Below are positions 39,971 to 49,816 of a stretch of 64,000 nucleotides of DNA, in pieces. Every line of letters begins with the position of its first letter. Positions within the stretch are counted from its first letter, which is position 1. Where the stretch lies: contig JALOOM010000001.1 in the NCBI GenBank assembly GCA_025454395.1, forward strand, positions 165,067 through 229,066, read 5' to 3'. The translations under genes were made by a program, and so were the position numbers. The notes beneath the pieces are model-generated. The model was not told where the DNA came from and ran no database searches. It worked only from the letters and a program-made list of their open reading frames with translations. The stretch is from Elainella sp. Prado103 (GTDB lineage: Bacteria; Cyanobacteriota; Cyanobacteriia; Elainellales; Elainellaceae).

Positions 39971-40561
39971 ATGAGTGATTCAACCTGTGACCCCGGACGG
40001 TCAGATGCTCCCCCTGCGGGCTGGCCATGCCACCAACCCGTCGATCGATCGATCAACCGGGCGAATTACGCTCACCTGCCACGCCATTCCCTCCAAGTTT
40101 GTGCCAGTTTGGTGCAAAATCCGGCCAATTTGGGCGGGCTTTGTCGGACTGCTGAGGCATTTCGGCTAGAAAAATTGATCCTGGCAGATATGGCGATCAC
40201 TCGTCACCCCCTGTTTCGTAACCTAGCGGTTTCGACTCACCAATGGCAACCTCTAGCGGCTTGTTCGATCGCTCAGCTTCCTACTTGGTTGGCACAACAG
40301 ACCCAGATCGGTTATACCGTGATTGGGCTGGATGCAGATCCACTGGCCATTCCCCTACCTCAGTTTCAATTTCCCCTGCGATCAATTCTGCTGTTAGGAC
40401 AAGAGTTAACTGGGCTTCCGGCTAGTTTGGCGACTCACTGTCAGGTCTGTATCACGATTCCGCAATGGGGGTTGGTAGAATCGCTGAATGTGCAAACGGC
40501 CGGTGCAATTGCAATGTATGCCTATATCCAGCAGCGATCATTGCCGAATATCACTGCTTAA
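39971..40561 (+). CDS. SpoU/TrmH-family RNA 2'-O-methyltransferase
   Basis: This SPOUT-fold methyltransferase has 196 residues and all three family motifs: NLGGLCRTAEAF (motif 1), ILLLGQELTGLP (motif 2) and IPQWGLVESLNVQTAGAI (motif 3). These form the knot that binds SAM. It likely methylates ribose in tRNA or rRNA; the exact nucleotide cannot be told. The N-terminal 40 residues are short and variable. A tandem repeat abuts the ATG. The SAM hydrolase gene starts 23 bp after its stop. Confidence 0.88.
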   Translation: MSDSTCDPGRSDAPPAGWPCHQPVDRSINRANYAHLPRHSLQVCASLVQNPANLGGLCRTAEAFRLEKLILADMAITRHPLFRNLAVSTHQWQPLAACSIAQLPTWLAQQTQIGYTVIGLDADPLAIPLPQFQFPLRSILLLGQELTGLPASLATHCQVCITIPQWGLVESLNVQTAGAIAMYAYIQQRSLPNITA

Positions 40562-40583
40562 CCTCCCATCCACTTTGTCTACC

Positions 40584-41381
40584 ATGAATCCACCGCGACT
40601 GATTACGCTGATCACAGATTTCGGATTATCCGATGTATATGTTGGTGTAATTAAAGGCATCATCGCCCAGATCAATCCCAACTTAAAAACGATCGACCTC
40701 ACCCATCAGATTCCACCTCAAAATATCCTGGCGGCTCAGTTTAATTTGATCAATGCCTATCCCTATTTTCCCCCTGCTACGGTGCATTTGGTCGTGGTCG
40801 ATCCAGGGGTGGGAGGAGCGAGGCGATCGGTTGCGATCGAGCTGGCAGATGGATTTCTGGTCGGGCCAGACAACGGCATTTTTACCGGGCTATTGGCTCA
40901 AAAACCGATCGTTCAAGCGGTAGAATTAACCCAGACTCAATACTGGCGAGTGCCTCAACCCAGTTATACCTTCCACGGACGTGATATTTTTGCTTCTGTG
41001 GCTGCCCATGTCGCGAGTGGACTTGCCCTATCCCAACTCGGAGATTCGATCGATCCCCAATCTCTAGTGCAACTGCCCATTGCCACCCCTACGCAGACAG
41101 CGACAGGCTATCAAGGACAAGTACAATATATCGATCGATTCGGTAATGTTATCACTAATATACCCGGTGATGTGGTAAAGAATCAGAAGTGGGCGATCAT
41201 GCTGGGGAAACGAAGCATTCCGGGATGCCGGACTTATTCGGAAGTTCCGCCCAGCCAACCCCTCGCCCTGATTGGTAGTCACGGTTGGGTAGAGATTGCT
41301 ATCAATGGGGGAGATGCACAGTTTCAACTACGCTTGAATTGGCACGATCCAATTACAGTACAGATTAATGGATCGGAATAA
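40584..41381 (+). CDS. SAM hydroxide adenosyltransferase (SAM hydrolase), DUF62 family
   Basis: This 265-residue enzyme splits S-adenosylmethionine to adenosine and methionine using water or hydroxide, as known for DUF62 proteins related to fluorinase and chlorinase. Key motifs are TDFGLSDVYVGVIKG, VVDPGVGGARR, GPDNG, FHGRDIF and DRFGNVITNI. I start at the ATG at 40584 because homology begins at PRLITLITDFG; an in-frame ATG at 40488 would overlap the upstream gene. It follows the SpoU methyltransferase and may be in one operon. The stop codon lies within the first copy of a tandem repeat. Confidence 0.9.
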   Translation: MNPPRLITLITDFGLSDVYVGVIKGIIAQINPNLKTIDLTHQIPPQNILAAQFNLINAYPYFPPATVHLVVVDPGVGGARRSVAIELADGFLVGPDNGIFTGLLAQKPIVQAVELTQTQYWRVPQPSYTFHGRDIFASVAAHVASGLALSQLGDSIDPQSLVQLPIATPTQTATGYQGQVQYIDRFGNVITNIPGDVVKNQKWAIMLGKRSIPGCRTYSEVPPSQPLALIGSHGWVEIAINGGDAQFQLRLNWHDPITVQINGSE

Positions 41382-41508
41382 ATGGGTCAGGAATAAATGC
41401 ATCAGGAATAAATGGATCAGGAATAAATGGGTCAGGAATAAATGGGTCAGGAATAAATGGATCAGGAATAAATGGGTCAGGAATAAATGGATCAGAATAA
41501 ATGGATCG
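41375..41508. repeat. 15-bp tandem repeat, nine copies, starting at a stop codon
   Basis: Units of type ggaataaatgggtca (alternating with ggaataaatggatca) run from 41375 to 41494, followed by a shorter ninth copy to 41508. The stop codon of the SAM hydrolase gene is the TAA of the first copy. Confidence 0.92.
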
Positions 41509-42000
41509 GAATAAGCTGAGAATCAGAATAAGGAGTTGATTCACTCACCCGATTTCCCTCAAATCAGCCCTCTGATGATTCTAATAATAACTTTCATTAA
41601 TTCTATGAATAAAATTCATACATAAAGGCTGAGCAAATGCGGAGGAATGCGGAACAATTGGGAGTAGGGTATTGACTGATGGATTAGCAGCATTGATCCG
41701 ATCGAAAGGGTGAAACCAATCAATCGATCGACCTCATCCCAGTTGCCGATTCTGTTGCCAATTCTGTTGCTCATGCTATGAATTCGATTGAACGACTTTG
41801 ATCGAATTGATTTTGGCTAGGCACCTGGTTTATTTATCTTGCGATCGGGGATTCAATAAAAATCTTTCGTGAGCCAGATGCACCAGGTGGGCCAGATGTG
41901 CCAGATGGGATAGGGACAGACAGGGACAGATGCGCTAGCCCGAATCCCTGGTTCAAACCCATGGGTTATGATGACTTCCTAAGCAAAGGGGCAAACGATC
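41509..42000. other. Spacer upstream of the LysR gene
   Basis: No gene is visible. TATGAAT-aaa-ATTCATA at 41604-41620 is a perfect inverted repeat containing a T-N11-A core, the LysR-type box, but it is 380 bp before the LysR start. Confidence 0.45.
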
Positions 42001-42936
42001 ATGAGTTTAGAAAGCGTCCGACTCTCTCAGCTCCGAACTCTTGTTGCGATTGCAGATTGCGGTAACTTTAGTGAAGCTGCACTGAGGCTCGGCATTTCTC
42101 AGTCGGCGGTCAGCCATGCGATCGCCAGCCTGGAGGAGGAATTGGGAGTGGTGTTGCTTTCGCGGGGTCGCCATGGAGCGACTTTAACCCCGGTGGGCGA
42201 TCGAGTCTTAACCCATGCCCAGGAAATGCTGCGTCTTTTGGAACAAATTGGGCGAGAAGCGAATGTTTCCAAAGGGCTACAGGGTGGGATGGTGCGGGTG
42301 GCTTCGTTTCGGAGTGCAGCAACCCACATTCTGCCCGGTGTGATTGCAGAATTCCATAAGCGTTACCCTGGGATTGCAGTCACCATCATGGAACATCGGC
42401 GAGACGACAGCGTGGAGCAAGAACTCCGGGAGGGGCGGGCTGATGTGGGGCTGAGCTGTATGCCGTTGACCAGTGAATTTGATGCCTGGGAACTGCTACG
42501 CGATGAATATATCGTCTTATTTCCGCCCCAAGCCAAAGTGCCGACGACGATTACTTGGGCTGATATCGAAAAGTATCCGTTGATTTTGCCGCCTCCTACC
42601 GACTATTGTTCAGTCTTGATTCGGGGCCATCTCACCCGTCTCGAATTACCGATCAATGCCACCTATGAAATCATCGAAGACTCCACGATCGTCAGCATGG
42701 TGAGTCAGGGGCTAGGGGTCACCATTATGGCCCGCTTGGCTGCCCAACCGCTACCGGCAGAAATTCAGTCCCGATCGCTGCCAGTTCGGTTAGAGCGAGT
42801 CATTCAGGCTACCACCCTCGCTGATGCCCTCCATCCGCCTGCCGTGTATGCGTTTCTGGAAGTGCTGCGATCGATCGCCCAAGCTCGCTTGCTGGCTTAT
42901 ACAGGCACCGTTTCAGCGGCAATGACTTCAAATTAA
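42001..42936 (+). CDS. LysR-family transcriptional regulator
   Basis: The regulator has 311 residues. Residues 5-65 are the LysR winged helix (LSQLRTLVAIADCGNFSEAA, GISQSAVSHAIASLEEELG). The remaining residues form the periplasmic-binding-protein-like effector domain (GMVRVASFRSAATHILPG, GRADVGL). No adjacent metabolic gene in the same or divergent orientation identifies a target. The coinducer is unknown. Confidence 0.92.
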   Translation: MSLESVRLSQLRTLVAIADCGNFSEAALRLGISQSAVSHAIASLEEELGVVLLSRGRHGATLTPVGDRVLTHAQEMLRLLEQIGREANVSKGLQGGMVRVASFRSAATHILPGVIAEFHKRYPGIAVTIMEHRRDDSVEQELREGRADVGLSCMPLTSEFDAWELLRDEYIVLFPPQAKVPTTITWADIEKYPLILPPPTDYCSVLIRGHLTRLELPINATYEIIEDSTIVSMVSQGLGVTIMARLAAQPLPAEIQSRSLPVRLERVIQATTLADALHPPAVYAFLEVLRSIAQARLLAYTGTVSAAMTSN

Positions 42937-43031
42937 GCAATTGAAAAATTAAGCAATTGAAGTAATTAATTAAGCAATTGAAGTAATTATTGAAGTAATT
43001 GTCAGATGGGAAACATGCTTCACATCAAACA
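42937..43031. repeat. AT-rich short repeats
   Basis: Copies of ttaagcaattga and agtaatt alternate across most of this spacer between the convergent LysR and mnmG genes. No clear terminator hairpin is present. Confidence 0.6.
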
Positions 43032-44939
43032 TCAAGCAACAGGCTGGGCTCCCACCTGCCGCGACTGAATCTCCAGATACAGCAGGAGAGCATTGATATC
43101 CGCCGGATTCACACCGCCGATCCGGGCTGCCTGTCCGATCGTCAAAGGTTTGACCTGTGCTAATTTCTCGCGTGATTCTTTCGAGAGAGTATCGATCGCA
43201 CTGTAGTCAAGGTTGCTGGGTAAGGGACGATGGGCTTGACGGGCAACTTGATCGATCTGATTTTGCTGACGCTGTAAGTAACCGGCATATTTGATGTCAA
43301 TTTCTGCCCCTTCGCGCTCTGCTTGGGAGAGGGTCGGATCACCCAATTGATAGCGATCCAGGTCAACATAGTGAAAACCGGGTCGGCGCAGCAGTTCTGC
43401 CAGGGTGATAGAACCTTTGATCGCCTGTTGAGTTTCAGCAAAGATCTGCTGTCCTAAGGGTTCATGGGCTTTTACCCTTGTGGTGTGCAACCGCTCTTTC
43501 TCAGCGACGATGTTGGCTTGTTTGGTTTGAAACAACTGCCAACGCCGATCGTCAATCAGTCCAATCTCCCGCCCTAAGGGGGTTAACCGCTGATCAGCAT
43601 TATCCGAACGCAACAACAGGCGATATTCCGATCGAGAAGTCAACATCCGGTAGGGTTCCCGTAGATCTTTAGTACAGAGATCATCAATCAAGGTGCCGAT
43701 GTAGCTCTGCTCCCGGGGCAAAATGATCATCTCCTGTTCCCGCACAAATCGCACTGCATTGATGCCTGCCACCAAACCTTGAGCGGCCGCCTCTTCATAG
43801 CCGGTTGTGCCATTAATTTGACCAGCACAAAATAGCCCTGCAATCTTTTTGGTCATCAGGGTGGGGTAGCATTGGGTCGCAGGTAAGTAGTCATATTCCA
43901 CCGCATAGGCCGGGCGTAGCATCACGCATTGCTCTAACCCAGGCAACGATCGCAGCATCTGCAACTGAAGATTTTCCGGTAGCCCGGTTGAGAACCCCTG
44001 GATGTAGAGTTCAGGACTATCTCGCCCTTCGGGTTCAATGAAAATCTGATGGGACTCTTTGTCGGCAAACCGGACGATTTTGTCTTCAATGCTAGGGCAG
44101 TAGCGGGGCCCTTTGGCATCTACCCAGCCCCCATAAACGGGGGAAAGATGCAGATTTTCCTGAATCAGGCGATGAGTCTCTGGCGTAGTGCGGGTTAAGT
44201 GACAGGGTAACTGTTCCCGTTCCACCCAGACTTCAGGATCAAAGCTAAACCAACGCACGGCTGAATCTCCGGGCTGGGGTTCCATCCGGCCATAGTCTAC
44301 CGATCGTCGATCGACCCGCGCTGGAGTTCCCGTTTTTAACCGCCCTGTCTCAAATCCTAAGCGATTCAGGGTTTCGGTCAAGCCGACTGCCGCAAATTCA
44401 CCGGCTCGACCAGCCGCCATGGATTTGTTGCCGACCCAGATGCGCCCACCCAAAAAGGTGCCTGTGGTTAGAATAACAGCCTTGCAACCAAAGGATACCC
44501 CAAAGTAGGTTTCTACCCCAATCACGGCTCCATGAGCATCCAGCACCAAATCGGTCACCATCCCTTCCCGCACCATCAGGTTAGGCTGATTTTCGACGAT
44601 GGTTTTCATCACCGCCGCATATTCTCGCTTGTCGGTCTGAGCCCGTAATGCCCAAACGGCTGGCCCGCGTGAGATGTTGAGCACCCGCTTTTGCAGATAG
44701 GTGCGATCAGCCATTTTGCCAATTTCACCCCCCAGCGCATCCACTTCATGCGTCAACTGTGATTTTGCTGGGCCGCCCACGGCTGGATTGCAGGGTTGCC
44801 AGGCAATTTTATCGAGGTTGAGGGTGAGCAATAGGGTACGACAACCCGATCGGGCTGCTGCCAGAGCCGCCTCACAGCCGGAATGCCCAGCACCCACCAC
44901 AACGATCTCAAAATAATCTTGAAATTCAACAGCACTCAT
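43032..44939 (-). CDS. mnmG: tRNA uridine 5-carboxymethylaminomethyl modification enzyme MnmG
   Basis: MnmG (GidA) with MnmE installs the cmnm5 group on the wobble uridine of certain tRNAs. The protein has 635 residues. The FAD-binding [17 protein letters not shown] is at the N-terminus, and [26 protein letters not shown] and [16 protein letters not shown] follow. I start at the ATG at 44939; the in-frame start at 44969 adds 10 non-family residues. It stands alone; mnmE is not in the window. Confidence 0.95.
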   Translation of the reverse strand: MSAVEFQDYFEIVVVGAGHSGCEAALAAARSGCRTLLLTLNLDKIAWQPCNPAVGGPAKSQLTHEVDALGGEIGKMADRTYLQKRVLNISRGPAVWALRAQTDKREYAAVMKTIVENQPNLMVREGMVTDLVLDAHGAVIGVETYFGVSFGCKAVILTTGTFLGGRIWVGNKSMAAGRAGEFAAVGLTETLNRLGFETGRLKTGTPARVDRRSVDYGRMEPQPGDSAVRWFSFDPEVWVEREQLPCHLTRTTPETHRLIQENLHLSPVYGGWVDAKGPRYCPSIEDKIVRFADKESHQIFIEPEGRDSPELYIQGFSTGLPENLQLQMLRSLPGLEQCVMLRPAYAVEYDYLPATQCYPTLMTKKIAGLFCAGQINGTTGYEEAAAQGLVAGINAVRFVREQEMIILPREQSYIGTLIDDLCTKDLREPYRMLTSRSEYRLLLRSDNADQRLTPLGREIGLIDDRRWQLFQTKQANIVAEKERLHTTRVKAHEPLGQQIFAETQQAIKGSITLAELLRRPGFHYVDLDRYQLGDPTLSQAEREGAEIDIKYAGYLQRQQNQIDQVARQAHRPLPSNLDYSAIDTLSKESREKLAQVKPLTIGQAARIGGVNPADINALLLYLEIQSRQVGAQPVA

Positions 44940-45089
44940 GGGAATTGGAGAAATTGGATCGCAACTCAAATCTGATGGTTTCTCATCATAGACTCTCCGA
45001 TCTTAAACGTTTCGATCGAGAAACTCCTAGATATCGAGAAACTCCTAAATCAGGAGCTGGTCGATCATCAGCCTGCTTGATCGAGAATC

Positions 45090-45326
45090 TTACCCTGGAG
45101 GCGCTTGATCATCACTCCTTGTCTCCGCCCACCGACGGGTCTGCATGAGTTTAGTCACTTCCGATAAGAACAGCATGGCGGCTGCCGCGTCATCAAACCA
45201 ACCGGCGATCGGAATCAGATCAGGTACCAGATCAACCGGCCAGACAATATAGAGCAGGTATATCAGGAGCGGAATCAGGTGTGGCAGGAGCGGACGAGTC
45301 GATCGGTGGGTGGGAGAGGCAGGCAT
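45090..45326 (-). CDS. YkvA family (DUF1232) small membrane protein
   Basis: The 78-residue protein has the DUF1232 core YIVWPVDLVPDLIPIAGWFDD after a hydrophobic segment LIPLLIYLLY. It is a paralogue of the gene at 31376. Start is ATG 45326 or 45356. The following gene upstream on the same strand encodes another small membrane protein, so they may be co-transcribed. Confidence 0.78.
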   Translation of the reverse strand: MPASPTHRSTRPLLPHLIPLLIYLLYIVWPVDLVPDLIPIAGWFDDAAAAMLFLSEVTKLMQTRRWAETRSDDQAPPG

Positions 45327-45483
45327 AGAGCAACAATGAGCAATAACCAGCAGCAATCATTAGCAAAAACTAGCAAGGCAGAGCAGCAAGCGCTTCCCTA
45401 TTCTAGCGATCGACGATCCAGCCGATCTATCCAGCCAGCGATCAGTAATGCTGGAGGTGGCTTTGCAGGACGGACTGCAACGA

Positions 45484-45705
45484 TCAACGATCCAGCCGGT
45501 CTTCCAGCCAGCGATCAAGCTGTTGATCCCAGCTTTGATCTTGCCAAAATTCTTCTGCGGCTTCTGCGGCTTCCTCCACTTTCGGACTGATCACCTGCAC
45601 CAATGGATCGCCAACAATCTTGACGACTAACCCACTAATCACTGCGATTAATAATAGTCCAAACCATCCGAGCGGTTTATCGGTTTCAGGAGGTTCCATT
45701 GCCAT
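45484..45705 (-). CDS. Small single-pass membrane protein
   Basis: I do not recognise the family. The 73-residue protein has one hydrophobic segment (about residues 13-30, GWFGLLLIAVISGLVVKI) and an acidic, Trp/Gln-rich helical tail. It is upstream of the YkvA gene on the same strand. The reading frame is open and its composition looks like a real protein, but support is modest. Confidence 0.5.
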   Translation of the reverse strand: MAMEPPETDKPLGWFGLLLIAVISGLVVKIVGDPLVQVISPKVEEAAEAAEEFWQDQSWDQQLDRWLEDRLDR

Positions 45706-45905
45706 CTCTAATTGCCATCTCTAATTGCCATGTTTAATCGCCAGACTGAACGATCGGCAATCGTAGCACAACAGACCAGTGGTGGCAGGATCACCTGTAG
45801 ATGCTCACTGTAGGGCTATGGTAACGTGAACCTGTAATAGGATAACGTAAACCTGTAGTAGTCTAAACCTGTGGTAGTCACAGGAGCAGAGAACGAGGTA
45901 GGAGT

Positions 45906-46745
45906 TTGAAAACCAGACTCATTCACTGGAAATGGCGGCTGTTTTGGCTAGGGGGGCTGTTGCTGCTATGGCTCCTCTGTAGTGGGGTAGCCATGGCTAG
46001 TCCGTTGATCGATCGAGTGGCTGCATACCCAGATTGGCATCATAAACCGCCGGTGCAGGCTGTTGGCGATCGAGATTTAATCTACCCAGATTGGTTTGCC
46101 GGTGGCTGGCAGGTCACAACAACCTTGGTGGATATGCTAGCTCCGTTGGCTCCTGAGGTAATGACACCAGGGTTTACAGGCAATCGGCAGTTTTTGGATC
46201 AGCCGGTTTCCTTTCGAGTCCGGTTTGTCCAAATGGCGACACCACAGAGAGGCTTGGGTTTGGGCGATCGAACGGCCACACAAACTGCCACCCAGCTAGT
46301 ATCGGATCGGGCTTATAACGGCAAACAAGTCGCTGCTGCTTATTTGGGCGATCGGGCCGTGCTAAACGTTAAGGTCGATCCCAAAAATCCCAATCGGCAA
46401 ATCACCTTATTGCGGGGTGATCAACGGTTGGTTTCGATCGGGGTGGGGCGAGACACCGCATCACCGAACGTCGATCAGTTTGTCACGAGTGAGTTGTTCA
46501 AGCAAGAGTTTCGTGGAACTGATACCATTTACTTCAACGAAGTAGAGAACACCACAGTCTACACTCGTCAGAAAGAGGCAAAGAATACCGAGCCAGCGAT
46601 CGTGGCGGATCAAATGACTGCCATCTACCTGTCGCCGCAAGACCCCGACTATTTCAAAACCGTTCGTCGCGGTAAGCCTCTATCCGATCCCCAACCTGTA
46701 GCTTTATATCGTTATCGCATGGAGTTTTACCCAGACCCAGCTTGA
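45906..46745 (+). CDS. Exported protein, probable DUF6816 family
   Basis: The 279-residue protein has an N-terminal signal peptide: Lys/Arg-Trp-rich start, then LFWLGGLLLLWLLCSGVAMA with likely cleavage near residue 31. Mature residues include YPDWFAGGWQVTTTLVDM and a C-terminal YRYRMEFYPDP, which I associate with the cyanobacterial and chloroplast-lumen family DUF6816. Function is unknown; export to the lumen or periplasm is the main inference. The start is TTG at 45906: no ATG or GTG can include the signal peptide, and GAGG lies upstream. Confidence 0.68.
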   Translation: MKTRLIHWKWRLFWLGGLLLLWLLCSGVAMASPLIDRVAAYPDWHHKPPVQAVGDRDLIYPDWFAGGWQVTTTLVDMLAPLAPEVMTPGFTGNRQFLDQPVSFRVRFVQMATPQRGLGLGDRTATQTATQLVSDRAYNGKQVAAAYLGDRAVLNVKVDPKNPNRQITLLRGDQRLVSIGVGRDTASPNVDQFVTSELFKQEFRGTDTIYFNEVENTTVYTRQKEAKNTEPAIVADQMTAIYLSPQDPDYFKTVRRGKPLSDPQPVALYRYRMEFYPDPA

Positions 46746-46753
46746 TCTGAATC

Positions 46754-47362
46754 TCATGGCTCCAAGATTCCGACTAAAATGCTCACTAAATCTTCAAGCT
46801 GATCTGGCACTGCATAGAGGTGCATATCCTGGATAATGCGGCGATCGGGGGTGTGCATAATACCAAACTGCCAGACATTTCCGATGGTGACAGCCCCATA
46901 CAGCAAAGACTGTTCCTGAACTTTGGAGAGGGCAATTAGTTCCACGGCAAGCTGAGTAAAACCACGGGTTAAATCATGCTTTTGGGCTGAAACCACTAGC
47001 AGAGATTTGGCTGATCGCAGCAAGTAGTCTACAGGCCCAGTCAGCCAGGGATCGACATGGAGTGAATATTCCATTTTAAGGGGACAATTGCAGTCGCGTG
47101 CCACCTCCATCAAAATCGGTGCAATCAGGGCTTCCCGGCGAGCGGTTTCGCTGGTGAGGCTAATTAAAGGCAAGATGCTGCGAATCCGTTGGCGCAGGTC
47201 TTCCAGATAGGGTAAGGAACGCTGCGTTTTCGGTAAGGAAAGTTCCGTCAGGGTGAGTGAGCAGCCCAGCTCTGCCAAAATTTCTTCTGGTTCGTGGGGC
47301 ATTTCAAAATAAGACTGAAAACTATAGGAAACATCATCTTGGAGAATTTTCGATTTAGGCAT
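46754..47362 (-). CDS. Cyanobacterial hypothetical protein, possible PD-(D/E)XK fold
   Basis: This soluble protein of about 202 residues contains an E-x-HVDPWLTGPVDYLL stretch followed by SLLVVSAQKHDLTRGF near residues 100-140. The D...(x)xK arrangement is compatible with the PD-(D/E)XK nuclease-like fold but may be a non-nuclease member. No partner methyltransferase or other defence gene is adjacent. Start is ATG 47362 or 47371. It converges on the DUF6816-like gene with an 8-bp gap. Confidence 0.6.
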   Translation of the reverse strand: MPKSKILQDDVSYSFQSYFEMPHEPEEILAELGCSLTLTELSLPKTQRSLPYLEDLRQRIRSILPLISLTSETARREALIAPILMEVARDCNCPLKMEYSLHVDPWLTGPVDYLLRSAKSLLVVSAQKHDLTRGFTQLAVELIALSKVQEQSLLYGAVTIGNVWQFGIMHTPDRRIIQDMHLYAVPDQLEDLVSILVGILEP

Positions 47363-47467
47363 ACGGAGCAATCGCTGACCGGAGACGGAATTCAGTACAG
47401 AAAGATCAAGATTGAAAAATTACAGACTACAAGAAGTTGCAGCCTCCTAGGAAGCACTTACGATCAA

Positions 47468-49816
47468 TTAGCGTTTCGATCGGGAGCGACGGGTTAGAGT
47501 CCGAGGGGGTTGAAGCTGCTGGAGCCAATGTCGCAACTGTTCCGAGTCGGGGACGAATCCGCCATATCGCCACTGCACATAGGCTTCCGAGATTTGACTG
47601 ACGGCTTTGATCCGATCGTCTGTTCGATCTGCAGCGAATATTTCAGGATGATTTGAACGTTCTTGCTTGCGATAGCGCTCAGCATATTCCCAGGGGGTTT
47701 GGGACTTCTGTTTTTGAATACCCTGTTCTGCTAGTATGCGCAACATTTGCTGATAAATCGCTTCCATCGGCGGCAGTTTGGCCAATCGCCGTTTCTCGCG
47801 CCAATGTTGCCAACCACTCCAACTCAACCAGCCCCCCAAGCCTAAACCCGCCAAGACTCCCAGCCCTACCAATCGCCCTGTCCACCCTTGAGTAAACAAA
47901 GCCGTGAGCCAGCCGAATGCCCAACCTAATCCACCAGCTATTTTTTCCAGCAGGGAACTGAAAAATCCTGTCAGCGGCGAGGGGAGCCAACCTGCTACCC
48001 AATGCCAAAACTGCTGCAATACCCCGAAGGCATTGGATTCTTCAATCGAGGGGGGCAATAACGCATGACCTGGAATCGGATCAAACGCAAACCAACCAAA
48101 CTTGTGGAAGTAAACTTCAGTCATGGCATGGGCATCTATATTTTGCACCACATAGAAGCCAGTAAAGGGATTAAACTCACCAGTGCTAAACCCCATGACT
48201 AATCGAGCCGGAATGCCGATCGATCGCAACATCACCGTCAAGGTCGTGGCAAAATGATCTGGATAGCCACCCTGAAATTTGGTCAGGAATGCCATCGCCA
48301 GGTCTTCATCGTCCTCAAAGAAGGGTAAATCGGGTTGAATCCGATAGTTTTGCTTTAGATATTGAGCCAAATACAGCGCTTTTTCGTAAGGGGTGATTAA
48401 CGGGCGCGGAGACTTGGCTAACATCATCTCCGTTTGCTGTCGCACAGAATTCGTGATCGCGGCAGGCAACTGGAGATACACTCGCTGAATGGAGTTGGGA
48501 GCTTCACTCACGGTCTGGTTCAGCCGCGTCCGATCCCGATAGGGCACCTCAGAAACTACGGTATAGGTCAACCCTTCCGACAGAAGTACTGGTGATCGCA
48601 GTCCTCCCTCCTCATCAACCGCGATCTGGGTCGTCGGGAAATAGAGTTCCTTCGGTTCATACAAGGCAGGAATCAAGTTGGGTAGATCGGAAACCATCGT
48701 ATAGGTCTGGATCACCTCCCGGCTACGATTCAACGTCACCGACCAAGGCAGACTGAAGCGAAATGACCAATCTGGACGTTCAAACTTTCGCACCTGATCT
48801 TCAGCATTCCGAGAAATTTCCCAGCCCTGCCCGGTGTAGCGATCGAAAGCTAACACTCGCCAGAAGCCAGGTGCTTGCGATCGAACCCGCATCACGGTTC
48901 GCGGTTGCATTTCGCCCCGCAAGTTTTGATTAATTCGGCTATTGAACCCGTAATAGAAGTTTTTATCCACCTGGCCTGGCCCACGATTGAGGTCATCCAG
49001 GGTGCCTGTCCCCGTGCCTGTGCCGCCCGATCCTTCCCGCACATAACCTGGATTGCTAATCGTACTGGTATTAAACTGCTGTTGCAGGGGAATTGGCGTG
49101 CTAACTGGAAAAGAACGTAACTGATACCCTGGAAAGCGAGGCAAAACCAGGAATACCGCCAGTCCCAAACCGATAATTCCAGCCATCACAGGCCCTAATC
49201 GCCGTGGAGCCAGATCAATCCCCACCCGTTGAAAGGTAGGTGCTGGCAGCCCCAAGCGCGATCGATAGTCTAGAACTAAAACCGGAATGGCAGTAGATAT
49301 GAACAGTAAGAGCAGCGGCGCAAAGGTCAAAGTCTGACTTAAGGTGGCTGCGACCCCAAGCAGGATTAACCCAATCAGAACGGAGTAACCCAGATCTTTG
49401 CGACGGGGTAAATCGAAACTATGAAAAACTTGTAGGTGGATCAGCAAAGTGGCTAACGCGAGACGAGTATCATTGCGATCTCCCCATAGCCGAGCAAAGA
49501 ACACACCCAGGGCGATCACCATGGCGATCGCGATACAAAACTTAACAGGAATATTGCGCTTCCGACGTTGTCTCCAACTCCAAGCTGCTCCAGCCGCACT
49601 CACGGGAACCGCCCAGAAACTAACTCCCAGAGCACCCGTACTATCTGCGGCTGCCAAATCCGTGGCTACAATACCCACGGTAACCAGCAACTGCACTAAA
49701 ATCCTCAACGGAATCGATTCTTCCGGTTCAGGCAGTGGAGGAGGCAAGCGCTGAAACTTTGAAAACCAACGAGCAGGAACAAATGTGTGAGGAGTTGATC
49801 CAGAATGGATAGACAT
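47468..49816 (-). CDS. TgpA-like membrane protein with transglutaminase-like domain
   Basis: The protein has 782 residues. Residues 25-230 hold about six to seven membrane segments (TgpA N-terminal domain). A long periplasmic region includes the transglutaminase-like core near residues 480-590. In that core the usual GxCxxFA nucleophile site reads GGYPDHFATTLTVML, so Cys is replaced by Pro519. The other catalytic residues are present in DAHAMTEVYF (His) and AFDPIPGH (Asp). A further membrane segment and a DUF4129-like cytoplasmic tail follow. TgpA family genes are often near MoxR ATPases, but none is here. Function is unclear; it may bind peptide without catalysis. Confidence 0.85.
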   Translation of the reverse strand: MSIHSGSTPHTFVPARWFSKFQRLPPPLPEPEESIPLRILVQLLVTVGIVATDLAAADSTGALGVSFWAVPVSAAGAAWSWRQRRKRNIPVKFCIAIAMVIALGVFFARLWGDRNDTRLALATLLIHLQVFHSFDLPRRKDLGYSVLIGLILLGVAATLSQTLTFAPLLLLFISTAIPVLVLDYRSRLGLPAPTFQRVGIDLAPRRLGPVMAGIIGLGLAVFLVLPRFPGYQLRSFPVSTPIPLQQQFNTSTISNPGYVREGSGGTGTGTGTLDDLNRGPGQVDKNFYYGFNSRINQNLRGEMQPRTVMRVRSQAPGFWRVLAFDRYTGQGWEISRNAEDQVRKFERPDWSFRFSLPWSVTLNRSREVIQTYTMVSDLPNLIPALYEPKELYFPTTQIAVDEEGGLRSPVLLSEGLTYTVVSEVPYRDRTRLNQTVSEAPNSIQRVYLQLPAAITNSVRQQTEMMLAKSPRPLITPYEKALYLAQYLKQNYRIQPDLPFFEDDEDLAMAFLTKFQGGYPDHFATTLTVMLRSIGIPARLVMGFSTGEFNPFTGFYVVQNIDAHAMTEVYFHKFGWFAFDPIPGHALLPPSIEESNAFGVLQQFWHWVAGWLPSPLTGFFSSLLEKIAGGLGWAFGWLTALFTQGWTGRLVGLGVLAGLGLGGWLSWSGWQHWREKRRLAKLPPMEAIYQQMLRILAEQGIQKQKSQTPWEYAERYRKQERSNHPEIFAADRTDDRIKAVSQISEAYVQWRYGGFVPDSEQLRHWLQQLQPPRTLTRRSRSKR

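Noticed and set aside
41604..41620. LysR box (T-N11-A inverted repeat)
   Set aside because: It is 380 bp from the LysR start with no divergent target gene; kept only as a note in the spacer entry.
41945..41975. GGTTCAAACCC resembling a tRNA T-loop
   Set aside because: The flanking bases do not form a T-arm or acceptor stem, and no cloverleaf surrounds it.
46754..47362. Restriction or defence nuclease
   Set aside because: The PD-(D/E)XK likeness is weak and no methyltransferase or defence partner adjoins it.
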